Shown here: positions 1 to 9,152 of the stretch, piece by piece | How the letters are laid out: the number at the start of each line of letters is the position of its first letter | How positions within the stretch are numbered: the stretch's first letter is position 1 | Assembly: GCA_963836695.1 (NCBI GenBank) | Contig: CAWIKX010000018.1 | Coordinates: forward strand, 1-64,000 | Length of the DNA: 64,000 bases | Direction: 5' to 3' | From: Roseiarcus sp963836695 | GTDB taxonomy: Bacteria > Pseudomonadota > Alphaproteobacteria > Rhizobiales > Beijerinckiaceae | Position numbers and translations under genes: made by a program | The notes under the pieces: model-generated | The model's input: only the letters and a program-made list of their open reading frames with translations | The model's database searches: none | Told to the model about the DNA's origin: nothing

Positions 1-72
1 CCCCCGCTAGGGAGGGCTATTGGACAGGGATGTACGACGCGCGCCCTGCGCGCGTTTGTTTCCCTCTGCGAA

Positions 73-147
73 TTTTCTGCTTTTTGGTTGCCATCGGTCG
101 AGCGAAGGCTCCGCAAAGGCCGCCGATTGGCGGAAAAAAGCAGAAGA
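73..147. repeat. imperfect inverted repeat (long hairpin)
   Basis: The left arm at 73-97 and the right arm at 123-147 are imperfect reverse complements of about 25 bp around a loop of about 25 bases. Inside the right arm is a short perfect hairpin (CCGCC, loop GATT, GGCGG) followed directly by AAAAAAGCAGAAGA. The structure lies in the leader of the retropepsin-like gene. Its role is unknown; it could be a regulatory or recombination structure. Confidence 0.5.
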
Positions 148-242
148 TTGGCGCGCAACAGCAAACTCGGCGACGACGCCGCCATTATTTCGTTGGGCAA
201 TCCCGACGAGCTATCCGCAGCGATTTGAAGGAAACCTGAACT
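118..242 (+). repeat. duplicated leader, copy A
   Basis: About 125 bp immediately upstream of the retropepsin-like gene is related to 1112-1238, which precedes the next small secreted-protein gene. Shared features are a short GC hairpin, the identical 14-mer AAAAAAGCAGAAGA, a block ending GGCGACGA followed by GCCGC, and a GGAA-rich ribosome-binding region just before the ATG. Similarity stops at the start codons. I infer a duplicated promoter or 5-prime UTR cassette. Confidence 0.55.
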
Positions 243-1045
243 ATGACACATGGGGCAATACTCGTGGCCGCCGCTGCGGCTCTGAACCTCACCGCCTTCG
301 CCGCGCCGAGCCATGCCGAGCCTAACGGCACGAACAGCGCGGTGGAGGACAATGTCCAGACCATCGAACAGTTTCGTGCCAAGTGGAACAAGTTGCTCGA
401 CCAGGCGGCCAAATCAGGCAACGTCCAGCACTATTGTGCGGACGGCCTCTGCGCTTGGGAATGGGAACTGCGCCCGCGCGTGCAGGCGAAGATGGTCGAA
501 AGCAACAATGGCACCCACCAAGCATTCTATTGCTTCTTGGCCGAGCCCGCTACGACTTGGGACTGCTACGGCAACACCCTCCAGAAGTGGGTCTGGAACC
601 CGCCGCAAGGCGGCGACACAGCCGTCGCGCAAGGCGACGACACTCCAGCCTACACGCCAGCGCCAGTGGTCGACCCGAACGCCGTCCCGATCTTCACCGA
701 TGGCACGCGCGCCCACGTCTCAGCCATGATCGGCTCGATCTCGGCGACCATGCTCATCGACACCGGCGCTTCGGTCGCTTCGGTCAATGCCTCGGTCGCA
801 CAGGCGCTCCTCGCCAGCGGCGAAGCCATTGAAGCCGGTCAAGGCGAAGTCGGGCTGGCCGGAGGGCAACGGAGACGGTGGACTGCATCATCATCCGCCA
901 GATCGCGCTCGGGACGCATGTCGCCACCAACGTGCGAGCCGTCATCAACCCGAACGATGACGACATGCTGCTGTCGCTCCCGGCCCTCAACCAGATGGGC
1001 AAGTTCACCATCGACACCGCCAACAGCCAACTGGTGTTCGGGTGA
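243..1045 (+). pseudogene. secreted retropepsin-like aspartic protease, frameshifted
   Basis: The protein opens with a signal peptide (hydrophobic stretch ending near residue 25, AAPSHA). A Cys-rich region of about 120 residues follows, then a clan AA aspartic-protease region with the catalytic motif LIDTGAS (Asp at residue 173). Near base 860-885 the frame is lost. The matching C-terminal part continues in another frame, covering VDCIIIRQIALGTHV and an ending of TIDTANSQLVFG, and stops at 1043-1045. Proteins of this class work as single-domain dimers in the periplasm or at the membrane. The preceding leader is shared with the next gene. Product class is fairly secure; activity of this copy is doubtful. 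Confidence 0.65.
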
Positions 1046-1111
1046 GCCACCGCGAACGACGAAGAGGTCCGCGACGGGGCGAAGATCGCCGAAGTACGCT
1101 CTCCCACCGTG

Positions 1112-1238
1112 CGCGCCAATCGGTGGCGTAAAAAAGCAGAAGAACGGCAAGCAAAAGCAGGCGTGGCGACGATAGCGCCGCTACATCGGCGAAGTGGCTT
1201 CGGGCCTAACGCGGCCCAGATGGAAGGGAAACTTCGAA
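1112..1238 (+). repeat. duplicated leader, copy B
   Basis: This is the second copy of the leader at 118-242. It has a short hairpin (CGCCA, loop ATCGG, TGGCG), then a T and AAAAAAGCAGAAGA, then the GGCGACGA block, and ends with a GGAAGGGAAA ribosome-binding region before the ATG at 1239. Compared with copy A it has scattered substitutions and small indels, so the duplication is not recent. Confidence 0.55.
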
Positions 1239-1660
1239 ATGCTGAACCTTGTAAAATTTGTCCCTCTTTTGGGCATCGCGCTTTGCGCTGCCAGATGTCA
1301 GCAGTTCACCCCAGAACAACACGCAGCCATCAACGCCTGTGAGGCAAAGCACTCGTTTCGCGCCATGGTCGAGTGCAAGCTCGCCATCACCGATCCGGTG
1401 GTGCGCGCGGGTGGGAAACAACGGCGACTTACTCGCTGTCGCTGAAGCCAAGATCCGGCTGATCGCCGACGCCGTGGACGCCGGAGGATGTCCAAGGATG
1501 CAGGGCAATTGGCCGTCGCTGAAGCGGTAGTTCAGCCACCACCGAAGAGCGAAGCCGAAACAACAGCGATGCCATGGTGTGGGCGGCGACCAAACCGCGA
1601 TACTGCTATGGCTCCGTCTCAGGCTCGTCGGTCAATTGGTCCTGCTCTGAAGCCCCGTGA
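1239..1660 (+). pseudogene. small secreted or lipoprotein-like protein, multiple frameshifts
   Basis: It begins MLNLVKFVPLLGIALCAARC, a signal peptide with a weak lipobox-like end, then a segment with two cysteines (INACEAKHSF, MVECKLAI). The frame then breaks at least three times. GDLLAVAEAKIRLIADAVDAG continues in a second frame, MSKDAGQLAVAEA in a third, and a plausible Cys-containing C-terminus (TKPRYCYGSVSGSS) ends at 1658-1660. Family not recognised. It probably shares regulation with the upstream retropepsin-like gene through the duplicated leader. Confidence 0.45.
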
Positions 1661-2123
1661 CGCCTGCGGGGGACCCTCGGAGGCGTGAGCCCCAGCAGTT
1701 GACGAAACTGCTTTCGCTTCACGCTCCCAAGCCCAACGATCCTCAAGAGACACTGCCGCCTCTTCGCATCGCCTTTCAAGCCAGTGACGGTAACACCGTT
1801 CATGGAACCAAGCCTCATCCTCTCCGACAAAGACCGGGATGAGCGGCGCGAGCGGCAGACCCGGTTTGCCGCATCCGGCGGCGCAGACGTCCGGCGGACG
1901 ACGAGACGAACCGCTCGTTGACCCATTGCACGACGGCTTGGCGGCGAAGCGCGGCGACAATTTCAGCCTTGGCCTCCCTGAGAACCTCGATGAGGTCGGA
2001 TGGCGGCGCGGCCTCCGCCTCCAGAGCAAGGCCGTCGCCGGTTGCGTTGAGGCGGACGCCGACGCCATGCCGTTCGGCGAGTTTTACGGCCTTGTCGGCG
2101 GCGTTCACAGTTCGCCGGTCCAC
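1619..2123 (-). pseudogene. TubC-N-terminal-like small protein of a mobile element, frameshifted
   Basis: The N-terminal part (about 75 residues from 2123) has the pattern of TubC N-terminal-domain-like proteins: a helix with AADKAVKLAERHGVGVRL, a beta turn, then LIEVLREAKAEIVAALRR. The natural continuation (CAAGCGKPG, then FHERCYRHWLERR, a Cys/His set that could bind metal) is in another frame from about 1900 and ends at 1619. Proteins with this layout usually follow primase-helicase genes in integrated elements, as here. Function unknown. Confidence 0.5.
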
Positions 2124-2149
2124 TTAAGAGGGGGCTCCGGCGAGCTCCC

Positions 2150-4498
2150 GCCACTCTCATTCCCCGCAATAGGGGCTCCCCCCCGTTTTCATCCGCCACA
2201 CCGCCACAAACCCCTGTCTCCTTGGGGTTTCCGGCGTTTTCGGTCCGCAACAAATTCGAAATTTGTGGCGGGTCAAAATCCTCGCTTTCCCCTTGTTTTG
2301 CGGCATTTGTTGCGGTGTGGCGTTTTGAGAGGGGGGATGTAGGCAGATAGCGCGCGAAGGCGTCTTGGAACGTGCGCAGATAGTAGCCCTTGGGCGTCGA
2401 TGTCCCGACGCGGATGGTGCGCGAACGGACGCCGTATGGCCGCAACCGGTCTCCAAGCGCCTTGTCGGTCATGGGCTTCCTCGCGCGGCCCCAAGCGCCC
2501 CAAGGCGCTCTTCAAGCCCGTGCAATTTTTCGAGGAGGTCCTTGGTCGCGAGCTTCGGCCCATCGTCCGGCCGTCCCGGCCCTTCCCGACCAGCCTCGCT
2601 GTCAGGCGGAACCTCGTGAGCGAAAATCTCGCGGATGTCGCCGAGCAACAGAACGTCGACATTTCCTTCGCCGAGCCCTTGTTCGCTTGCATCGACAAGG
2701 GCCTTACCGGCTTCGCGGGCTCGCTCAGGCCAGTCGCCTCCGACGACGTCGGCGGCGGCGAGCAACGGTTCCCACATATCGCGGGCGCGGTCGTTGTCGA
2801 CCGGAAGCGGCGGGTCTGGCTCGATGGCGCGCAGCGTGGTTTCATTGTCGGCGACGAAACGCGCGATCTTGCGCTTAAGCACGCAGAGATCTTCGCCGTC
2901 ACGTTCGCGCAGCGGCTCGACGTTTTCCGTCGAGAGCTTGCGCTTGAGGTCGATCACGATGGCGCGATCAATGACGGTGGCCGGGGGGTCGCCGATGCCC
3001 GCGATGACGGTCGGCGCCCAAGTCGAGAACATGCGCGGCTCATAGCCACCGCCGGGCAAAGGCACGTTCTTTCCAACGACGCGCGCCGCGCCGTCGGGAG
3101 GAGCGGTTGAGTTGCGCCCGCGCCGCCTCGGCGAGCGCCGGATCGGCGCTCATCAGCGCGTCGTATTCGTCGATGAGAATGGTCGGACGGTGCGTTTCGA
3201 TGACTCGCTCCAAAAATGCGACCGTTATCCCGCTCAGAGAGAGGGGTCGGGGAACGAGCCGTCTCCGAGGTCTCGATCAGCCTAGTCTTGCCGCTGCGCA
3301 TCGTTGGCGACTTGATAACGAGCGGCGGCGAGGCGTCGCGCAAGTCGTGCGCATGAGCGTGCGTCGCCCATAACGCCACGGCGTCGCGTTGGCGTGGCTC
3401 CATGATGACGTATTTCCCAATAGCTTCGGCAAGCTCTGACAAAAGCCGGGCGCCGTCCACGGGGTCGGGCCACGGCTCGATTTCTTCGAAATCGATTAGG
3501 CGTCCCGGCAGGCCGTCGCCGACTACACCATTCGAGCTTTCGGCCTGCATCGTGGTCTCAAGCGCCGGAACGCGGACGTCGGTCTCCGACTTAAGCCGCG
3601 AGCGCAACCGCTCGTAGTCGGGTCTGCGGTCCTTCGCGAGTTTGCCGAGCGCCTCAATCGCGGAGGGTTCGAACGGAAAGCCCGCGTCGGCCTTGGCGAG
3701 CCCGATGTACGGCGCAAGTCGCCGCCCGCGAGCCCCTCGAGCGCGCTTCGTTCTTGGGCGTCTCCACGCCTCGGAGCTTCAACAGGCGCGGCGAGTTCAG
3801 TGCCGTCTCGCGGAGCGCGGCGAGGTCCGGCCATTCGCCGAGCGCGTCGGCGGCATCCCAGCCTTTCTTTGTCGGCTGGCGCTCCCCGCCTTTCGGGTCG
3901 ACGGCGCGAGCGCCTCGAGCGTCGAGGACTGAAACTCCGCAACCAAGCTCGGCAAGTATCCCGACGACTTCCGATGCGTAGTCGGCCCCCGACTTGTCCG
4001 TATCGGCCAAACAAGACGCGCCGCCCGGCGAGCGGCGCCCAATCGGTTTGCGCCGCCGATTGCGCGCCGCCGCTCGATGTGGTCGCGACGAAATCGGGGA
4101 AGATCAGCGCCGCCGCGTCAGCCGCTTTCTCGCCTTCGCAAATGATGATTTTCGCGTCGGGACGCAGGGCGATTTTATCGAGATTGTAGAGCGGTCGCGG
4201 GGCTGGCCACGCCTTGTTTTTCCAGCCATTGCCGGTCCAGCACAGCGGGAGAATTTCCTTGCCGCCGTCGTCATCGTTAAGCGCGCCAAATGGAACAGAC
4301 GCTCGCCTTTCGCGGTGCGATACGTCCATGTCGCATGCGGCTTGCGTCCAAAGACCTTCCTTGCCGCGTCCTCGGCGCTCCCGGTGTCGAGCGGCGGGAT
4401 CGTCGGCGCCTCCGGCTTGCTCGCCGTCTCCTGAGCGTCGCCGCCTTGCGCCTCTCATCGTCGGTAAGGGGGCAGTAGCGGCCGGTGTCGTCATTCAT
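2150..4498 (-). pseudogene. Toprim/DUF3631 primase-helicase-like protein, multiple frameshifts
   Basis: Reading from the ATG at 4498 and switching frames several times gives one long protein. A Toprim-like segment contains KIIICEGEKAADAAALIF, then DTDKSGADYASEVVGIL. An ATPase region has SPTMRSGKTRLIE (Walker A-like). A DUF3631 region follows (STWAPTVIAGIGDPP, LLLGDIREIFA), ending with RTIRVGTSTPKGYYLRTF. Breaks lie near 4440, 3950-4000, 3700, 3270 and 2480. The start overlaps the stop of the upstream CHC2-like gene in an ATGAATGA context, so the two were translationally coupled. In intact elements this protein probably drives element replication. The 3-prime boundary is approximate. Confidence 0.6.
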
Positions 4499-4922
4499 AG
4501 CGCGCGGCTCGTCGCGAACGCCGCTTGATCTCGACGCCGAGCATTTGAGCCAACCGGAGAGCAGCGTCGGATTGTGAGACGTTCTCAACGTAGGCGACGA
4601 GACTAATCGGATCGCCGCCCCCGTCACGGGTGGCGAAGTCTGCCCATTTGCCGGTTTCGATATTGATTTGGAACGAGCCGAGATGCCGGTCGGCGCGGCG
4701 CGGATTGAGGGCGGTGATTTCCTTTCCGATGCGCTTGCCGCCCGGAAGTATGCGCGCCAGCACGGCAGGGAAGGCCGCCAGGGCGGCGCGGTTGATCTCA
4801 GCGAAGTCGATAGGGCCGCCTTTGCAACCCGCCGCTGATGTCCTATTTTGCCTAGGTTCGGTTTTGAAATTCGCCCGGCTTCCCGCGTTGGCGCGCGGGG
4901 CCGGGTTTCGTTTTGTTGTCAC
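4491..4922 (-). CDS. CHC2-primase-like N-terminal protein
   Basis: This intact 143-residue ORF contains IDFAEINRAALAAFPAVLAR, then LNPRRADRHLGSFQINIETG, KWADFATRDGGGDPISLVAY and a C-terminal AALRLAQMLGVEI helix. The aromatic, Asp and Gly pattern (W-F-RDGGGDPISLVAY) resembles the zinc-finger end of DnaG/CHC2-type primases of mobile elements. The four zinc ligands are not all evident. It overlaps the AlpA-like gene by 4 bases and the DUF3631 gene by 8, forming one tight operon. It probably supplied the template-binding part of an element-encoded primase. Confidence 0.6.
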   Translation of the reverse strand: MTTKRNPAPRANAGSRANFKTEPRQNRTSAAGCKGGPIDFAEINRAALAAFPAVLARILPGGKRIGKEITALNPRRADRHLGSFQINIETGKWADFATRDGGGDPISLVAYVENVSQSDAALRLAQMLGVEIKRRSRRAARYE

Positions 4923-5140
4923 CCCGCCCTCCCTGCCAAGAGCGCGTCGATCACTTCGACAGGGATTAGCGTGCGACCGCCGAGTTTGATCGTCTTTAAT
5001 TTCCCGCTCTTTATGAGCCTGTACAAACTGGCATGGGAAATTCCTAACGTGCGTTCCGTCTCACGCGGTGATAACGCGCGACGTTTTTCTTCAGTGGGGT
5101 ATGAGGGCATTTGATCGCTCCGTTTGACACCGCCGACCAT
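4919..5140 (-). CDS. AlpA/excisionase-like helix-turn-helix protein
   Basis: A 73-residue protein with a MerR/AlpA-type winged helix: LSPRETERTLGISHASLYRL, then IKSGKLKTIKLGGRTLIPVE and VIDALLAG. Such small regulators act as recombination directionality factors or activators of integrase genes in P4-like elements. It is the first gene of the primase operon and lies about 270 bp from the integrase. It is one of only two intact genes of the element. The 5141-5412 gap shows only a 68-codon minus-strand ORF that I cannot support as a gene. Confidence 0.75.
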   Translation of the reverse strand: MVGGVKRSDQMPSYPTEEKRRALSPRETERTLGISHASLYRLIKSGKLKTIKLGGRTLIPVEVIDALLAGRAG

Positions 5141-5412
5141 CCGGCGCGTCTCAGGCGATCCCCATTAATTTGCCCCAAGATCGTTTTGGCCAGACTGCGC
5201 CCGGGCCAACATTCCTACTTGTCCACAGCTAACTCGCAGCCGACAATCCGTCGGCAAGTTCGAAAAGATGGGCGAGCCTACGCGGAGGGCTTCGTCGCGG
5301 GCCACAGAACGGCCTCGGAGGCGGGAGACGGTTTCCTGCGCGCGACGGTGCGGGCAGACCATCGCGGCCAATTCGTCAGCCGGGCACCGGCTCGCCAGCG
5401 AAGACTAATGGG

Positions 5413-6607
5413 TCATGCCCGCCTCGGCAGGGGGACGACGTTCCCGTCCGCCTCAAGCACGTCGAGCCGATCAGCGAGACGGTCGACGTACTCGACACGC
5501 TCGGCGAAATAGGTCGCCTTGTCGTATGCGCTTGCGGTGGCATCGCCCGGCGCGTGTCCCAATGCGGCCGAGCCGACATATGGCGGCGCGCCAACTTCGC
5601 CAAGCATGGTCTTGAAGGTCCGCCGGAACGCATGCGGCGTGGCGTCGATCCCGAGCCTCGCCTTCATCTCCCGCGTCCATTTCGGCCAGTTGCCGATCAC
5701 GGCGCCGCGGGCGCCGGGGAAGGCAAGCTTGTCGGGCTCGCCGGGTCCTATCGTCCTAAGCAGCGCGACCAGTCCTGCGGGCAAAGGCATAACGTGGTCG
5801 GGCAGGAGCCGTCCCGGCTTGGGGTTCTTGCGCCGCCATCCCGGCAGCGTCCACACTCCCCGGTCGAGATCAAACTCGCTCCAAGCCGCCTTGCACGCCT
5901 CGTTGCAGCGGGCGCCGGTCAGGAGCATCACCCGGATGGCGACATCGCGGGATGATCCGCCGAGCGAGCGTAGGAGCTTGCCGACGTCGCGCTTGGGACA
6001 AAACCAGCTGTTTTCTCGCGGCCTGCGCCGGCCGCTCTAACTCGCCGAAACCGCCGCTCATCAAACCGCGCCGCGCCGCCCATTTCGCCAGCGGCTTGAA
6101 ATAAGTCACAGCGCGGCTCGCTAGCGTCGCCGACCGCGTCCGCGCCCACTTGTCGACGGCGAGTTGCGCGAGCGGCGGAGTGAGATCGAGCGCCGGCTTG
6201 TCGAGGCAATCCTTGAACACGGGCATGAGCGCCTTGCGTTGGGTCGCGGCGCTCCTTAGCTCGGGACGATGCTCAAAATAGGCGTCTACGACGCCTCGGA
6301 GCGTGCCCAGACCCTTTACAGCGTCCCTCTGGCGCTGCTTTGCCGCCGCACGCTCTTCAGCAGGGTCCTTGCCGTCGGCGATGTCCTGGCGCAAACGCTC
6401 GGCCCTTCTGCGGGCCTCGGCGAGCCCGATCCCGACGCCGACCCTGATCCATCGGCGTGCGCCCCTTACGCGGACGCTCAAGCCCCAACTCAGGCCCGCG
6501 GCCGTCCTGGTGACGCGCAAGCCGGGCACGGCGCCGTCAATCAGCTCCTCGCCCAGCTTGATCCTTTCAACCTGCATCGCGTTGAGCGGCGCCACACGCT
6601 TCGGCAT
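5413..6607 (-). pseudogene. P4-type tyrosine recombinase/integrase, frameshifted
   Basis: The N-terminal half (from 6607) has the P4-integrase arm-binding fold, with PGLRVTRTAAGLSWGLSVRV and RRWIRVGVGIGLAEARRRAE. The core-binding part follows to about residue 205. The frame then changes near 5990. The catalytic half continues with LLTGARCNEACKA (first Arg), PHAFRRTFKT (His-x-x-Arg), LGHAPGDATASAYDKA (His and candidate nucleophile Tyr) and ends at 5413. It reads toward the element interior from the edge beside opgD, the usual place for an integrase next to an attachment site. I found no tRNA or clear direct repeat there. Confidence 0.75.
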
Positions 6608-6768
6608 CTTCGCCCTCCAAAGCTAGGCTCACCCTCCAACGGCGCTCCAAAGGCGCTTCAATGCCGTGGAACGGGATGAGACATCCTGACGCTCCATATT
6701 GCTGATTTGTCAGGGAAAAGCAATAGCTTATGAGACGTGCCGAGACGCGACGAAACTTGCTGAAACCA

Positions 6769-8367
6769 TTAGAACGGATGGTACTGAAACATCCAGGTCT
6801 CGGTCAGGGTCTCCCCGCCAGACTTAAGGAACGCGCGCACTTCGACGGGATCGGTCCCGTCGACAATAAGGTCGAACTGAGCGCGCCAATGGCCCTCGAC
6901 GCCGTCGGGAACAGCTTCGATGAGCTGATAAGGTCCAAAGCTCCCGCGCGAGGCCGACACAACAAGCTCCGGTTTGGCGCCAAACGGGAGATCTCGCAGC
7001 GGCCCTCCCAAGAACTCGACCATGAACTTCCTCACTCCCTTCGGGCGGGGCAAGCCGGGCTGTCCTCCGCGCCCGAGACGGGTCGCCCATACTGGCGCAA
7101 GCTTGCTCGGAAAGGGTTCGTTGGCTAGCCAGTGCAGGCGGTAGTTGAGATTGAGCTCAGCGCCGGCGGGAATCGGGTCGGCTGGCACCCACATCGCAAC
7201 CACGTTGTCGTGGATCTCGTCGTCGGTCGGAATTTCGCATAGCTGGATCGACCCCTTCCCCCAACCTTCACCACCCGGACCTGGCAATGGTTCGACCCAC
7301 AGGCTCGGGCGCTTGTCGTAAAAGACGCCATCCAAATAGTGATCGAACACACGGTCGCGCTGAAGGAGACCAAAGCCGCGCGGATTGTTATCGGCGAAGG
7401 CCGAAACCATGATGCGCGGTGGATTGTTGAGCGGCCGCCAGAGCCGCTCGCCATTGCCCGACCACATCGCAAGACCGTCGGAGTCGTGAACCTCGGGGCG
7501 CCAGTCGATCGCGGTCTCCTTCTTGGTCTCGGAATACCAATACATCGAAGTGAGGGGCGCGATGCCGAAGCGCGAAACTTGTGCGCGGGTGAACATGGTC
7601 GTCTGTATGTCCATGACCACGCCCTTGGTGCGGGTCATCAGGAACTTGAACGCGCCGACTACGGAGGGACCGTCCATCAACGCAAAGAGAGTGATCGTGT
7701 CTCCAACCCCAGGCTCGATATAGAAGTCAGTGAAATCGGGAAACTCTTCCGGCCGATCCGCGACCGCAACGTCTATCGCGACGCCACGTGAAGACAGGCC
7801 ATACTGCGCGAGTTCGCCGATCGAACGGAAATAGGCGGCGCCAAGGAAGGCGACCCAGTCGTTTTTGTGCCAGTCGAGAGCTCCGTCTCGCGGTTCTTGG
7901 ATGCGCAAACCCGCAAAACCCGCACCCTTCGGCAGATCTCGCGCCGGGGAGTCGGCCGGCATGTCGAAATAGGACTGGTCGTAAACAATCTGGCGAGAAT
8001 TGCCGCCGTCGATGACATGCATCTTGACCGCCTTCTGGAAAAACAGGCCAAGATGGAAAAATGTCACCGGAAATTGGCCAGGCCCGTTGGCGAACAGCGC
8101 ATAATCGTTGCGGTAGCGAATTTTCCCCCATTCCTCATAGTTGATCTTCTGCAGCACCTCTTGCGCGGGACGAGGCGGCGGAACGTACGGCGCGTGGGCG
8201 CGGTCGCGCGCCTGAGACTTGAAGAGTTCATACGAGAACGGGACTGGGGGATCGAACTGGAGCCCATCCGCCTGAGCGCCGAATGCTTCGACGAACGGAT
8301 TCAGCGTCGCAGCGGACGCAGCGGCAACCTTAAGTAGCGTGCGACGGTCAAGGCTTTCCGACATCAA
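6769..8367 (-). CDS. opgD: glucan biosynthesis protein D (OpgD/MdoD)
   Basis: This 532-residue periplasmic protein has a twin-arginine leader (DRRTLLKVAAASAA, residues 7-20). It matches the OpgG/OpgD family: FDPPVPFSYELFKSQARDRA, then KINYEEWGKIRYRNDYALF, EPRDGALDWHKNDWVAFLGA and the C-terminal beta-sandwich with WATRLGRGGQP. The family shapes osmoregulated periplasmic glucans, and OpgD is the Tat-exported member. The gene is intact and monocistronic, lying between the decayed element and trmB. Its 3-prime end faces the integrase about 160 bp away. Confidence 0.92.
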   Translation of the reverse strand: MMSESLDRRTLLKVAAASAATLNPFVEAFGAQADGLQFDPPVPFSYELFKSQARDRAHAPYVPPPRPAQEVLQKINYEEWGKIRYRNDYALFANGPGQFPVTFFHLGLFFQKAVKMHVIDGGNSRQIVYDQSYFDMPADSPARDLPKGAGFAGLRIQEPRDGALDWHKNDWVAFLGAAYFRSIGELAQYGLSSRGVAIDVAVADRPEEFPDFTDFYIEPGVGDTITLFALMDGPSVVGAFKFLMTRTKGVVMDIQTTMFTRAQVSRFGIAPLTSMYWYSETKKETAIDWRPEVHDSDGLAMWSGNGERLWRPLNNPPRIMVSAFADNNPRGFGLLQRDRVFDHYLDGVFYDKRPSLWVEPLPGPGGEGWGKGSIQLCEIPTDDEIHDNVVAMWVPADPIPAGAELNLNYRLHWLANEPFPSKLAPVWATRLGRGGQPGLPRPKGVRKFMVEFLGGPLRDLPFGAKPELVVSASRGSFGPYQLIEAVPDGVEGHWRAQFDLIVDGTDPVEVRAFLKSGGETLTETWMFQYHPF

Positions 8368-8429
8368 GAACCTCGTCGATCGACGGTCGGCTTACGTGAT
8401 TCTCCTTGCGGAGAGAATGCCCCGTCTTC

Positions 8430-9128
8430 TCACAGACGCACGAAAGTAAGGTAAACCGAGCTCCGGCCCTCCGAGCGCGCTTTGGCCTCATAGCGTGTTG
8501 GACGCCATTCGGGCCAGGGCTGGCGCCAATCGTCCGCTCGACTGGCCGCCCAGCGGAAATGCGGAGAAGCGAGAAACCGAGACAGTGTCCAACCCGCATA
8601 GTCGTCGATGTCGGTTGCGAAACGTACCTGGGCTTCGCTGCGCATGACTCGCGCGAGCGCTGCAATCAGGTTCGGAGAAACGACGCGGCGCTTGTGATGG
8701 CGCCGTTTGGGCCACGGGTCCGGGTACAGCATAAAAACGCGCGAAAAGAAGGCGTCGGGAACCGCCTCGATCACCGCCTGGGCGTCGCCGAGCCGCACGC
8801 GCACGTTGGAAACGCCCTCCCGCTTGAACCCTGCGAGCGCAGCGACGACCCCGTTGAGAAACGGCTCACAGCCAACAAACCCAACTTGCGGGTTGGCTTT
8901 CGCCTGCTCCACAAGATGTTCGCCCGCGCCAAACCCGATCTCGAGCCACATTTCTGCTGGCGGGGCGGCGAACGCATGTCCCGCGGCCAACTCCTCCGGC
9001 GTAATTGAAAACAGCGGCAGCGCTTCGGCGAGCAAAAGCTTCTGGCCCGTTCGAAGCGCTTTTCCGCGGCTGCGCCCGTATAGGGCGCGGGATAGCCGGG
9101 GCCTCTCGCGTCCGCCGACATCGGTCAT
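8430..9128 (-). CDS. trmB: tRNA (guanine-N7-)-methyltransferase TrmB
   Basis: TrmB makes m7G46 in tRNA from SAM. The 232-residue protein has the class I methyltransferase motif LEIGFGAGEHL, the second motif GCEPFLNGVVAAL, and the family signature MLYPDPWPKRRHHKRR. The C-terminal RFATDIDDYAGW segment is also typical. Its ATG is 24 bases downstream of the metK stop, so metK and trmB are probably co-transcribed, as in many Hyphomicrobiales. Confidence 0.95.
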   Translation of the reverse strand: MTDVGGRERPRLSRALYGRSRGKALRTGQKLLLAEALPLFSITPEELAAGHAFAAPPAEMWLEIGFGAGEHLVEQAKANPQVGFVGCEPFLNGVVAALAGFKREGVSNVRVRLGDAQAVIEAVPDAFFSRVFMLYPDPWPKRRHHKRRVVSPNLIAALARVMRSEAQVRFATDIDDYAGWTLSRFLASPHFRWAASRADDWRQPWPEWRPTRYEAKARSEGRSSVYLTFVRL

Positions 9129-9152
9129 GGGACACGCGCGAGGGACTGCCGA

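Noticed and set aside
5165..5371. 68-codon minus-strand ORF between the AlpA-like and integrase genes
   Set aside because: Open and correctly oriented, but no ribosome-binding site or family pattern that I can support.
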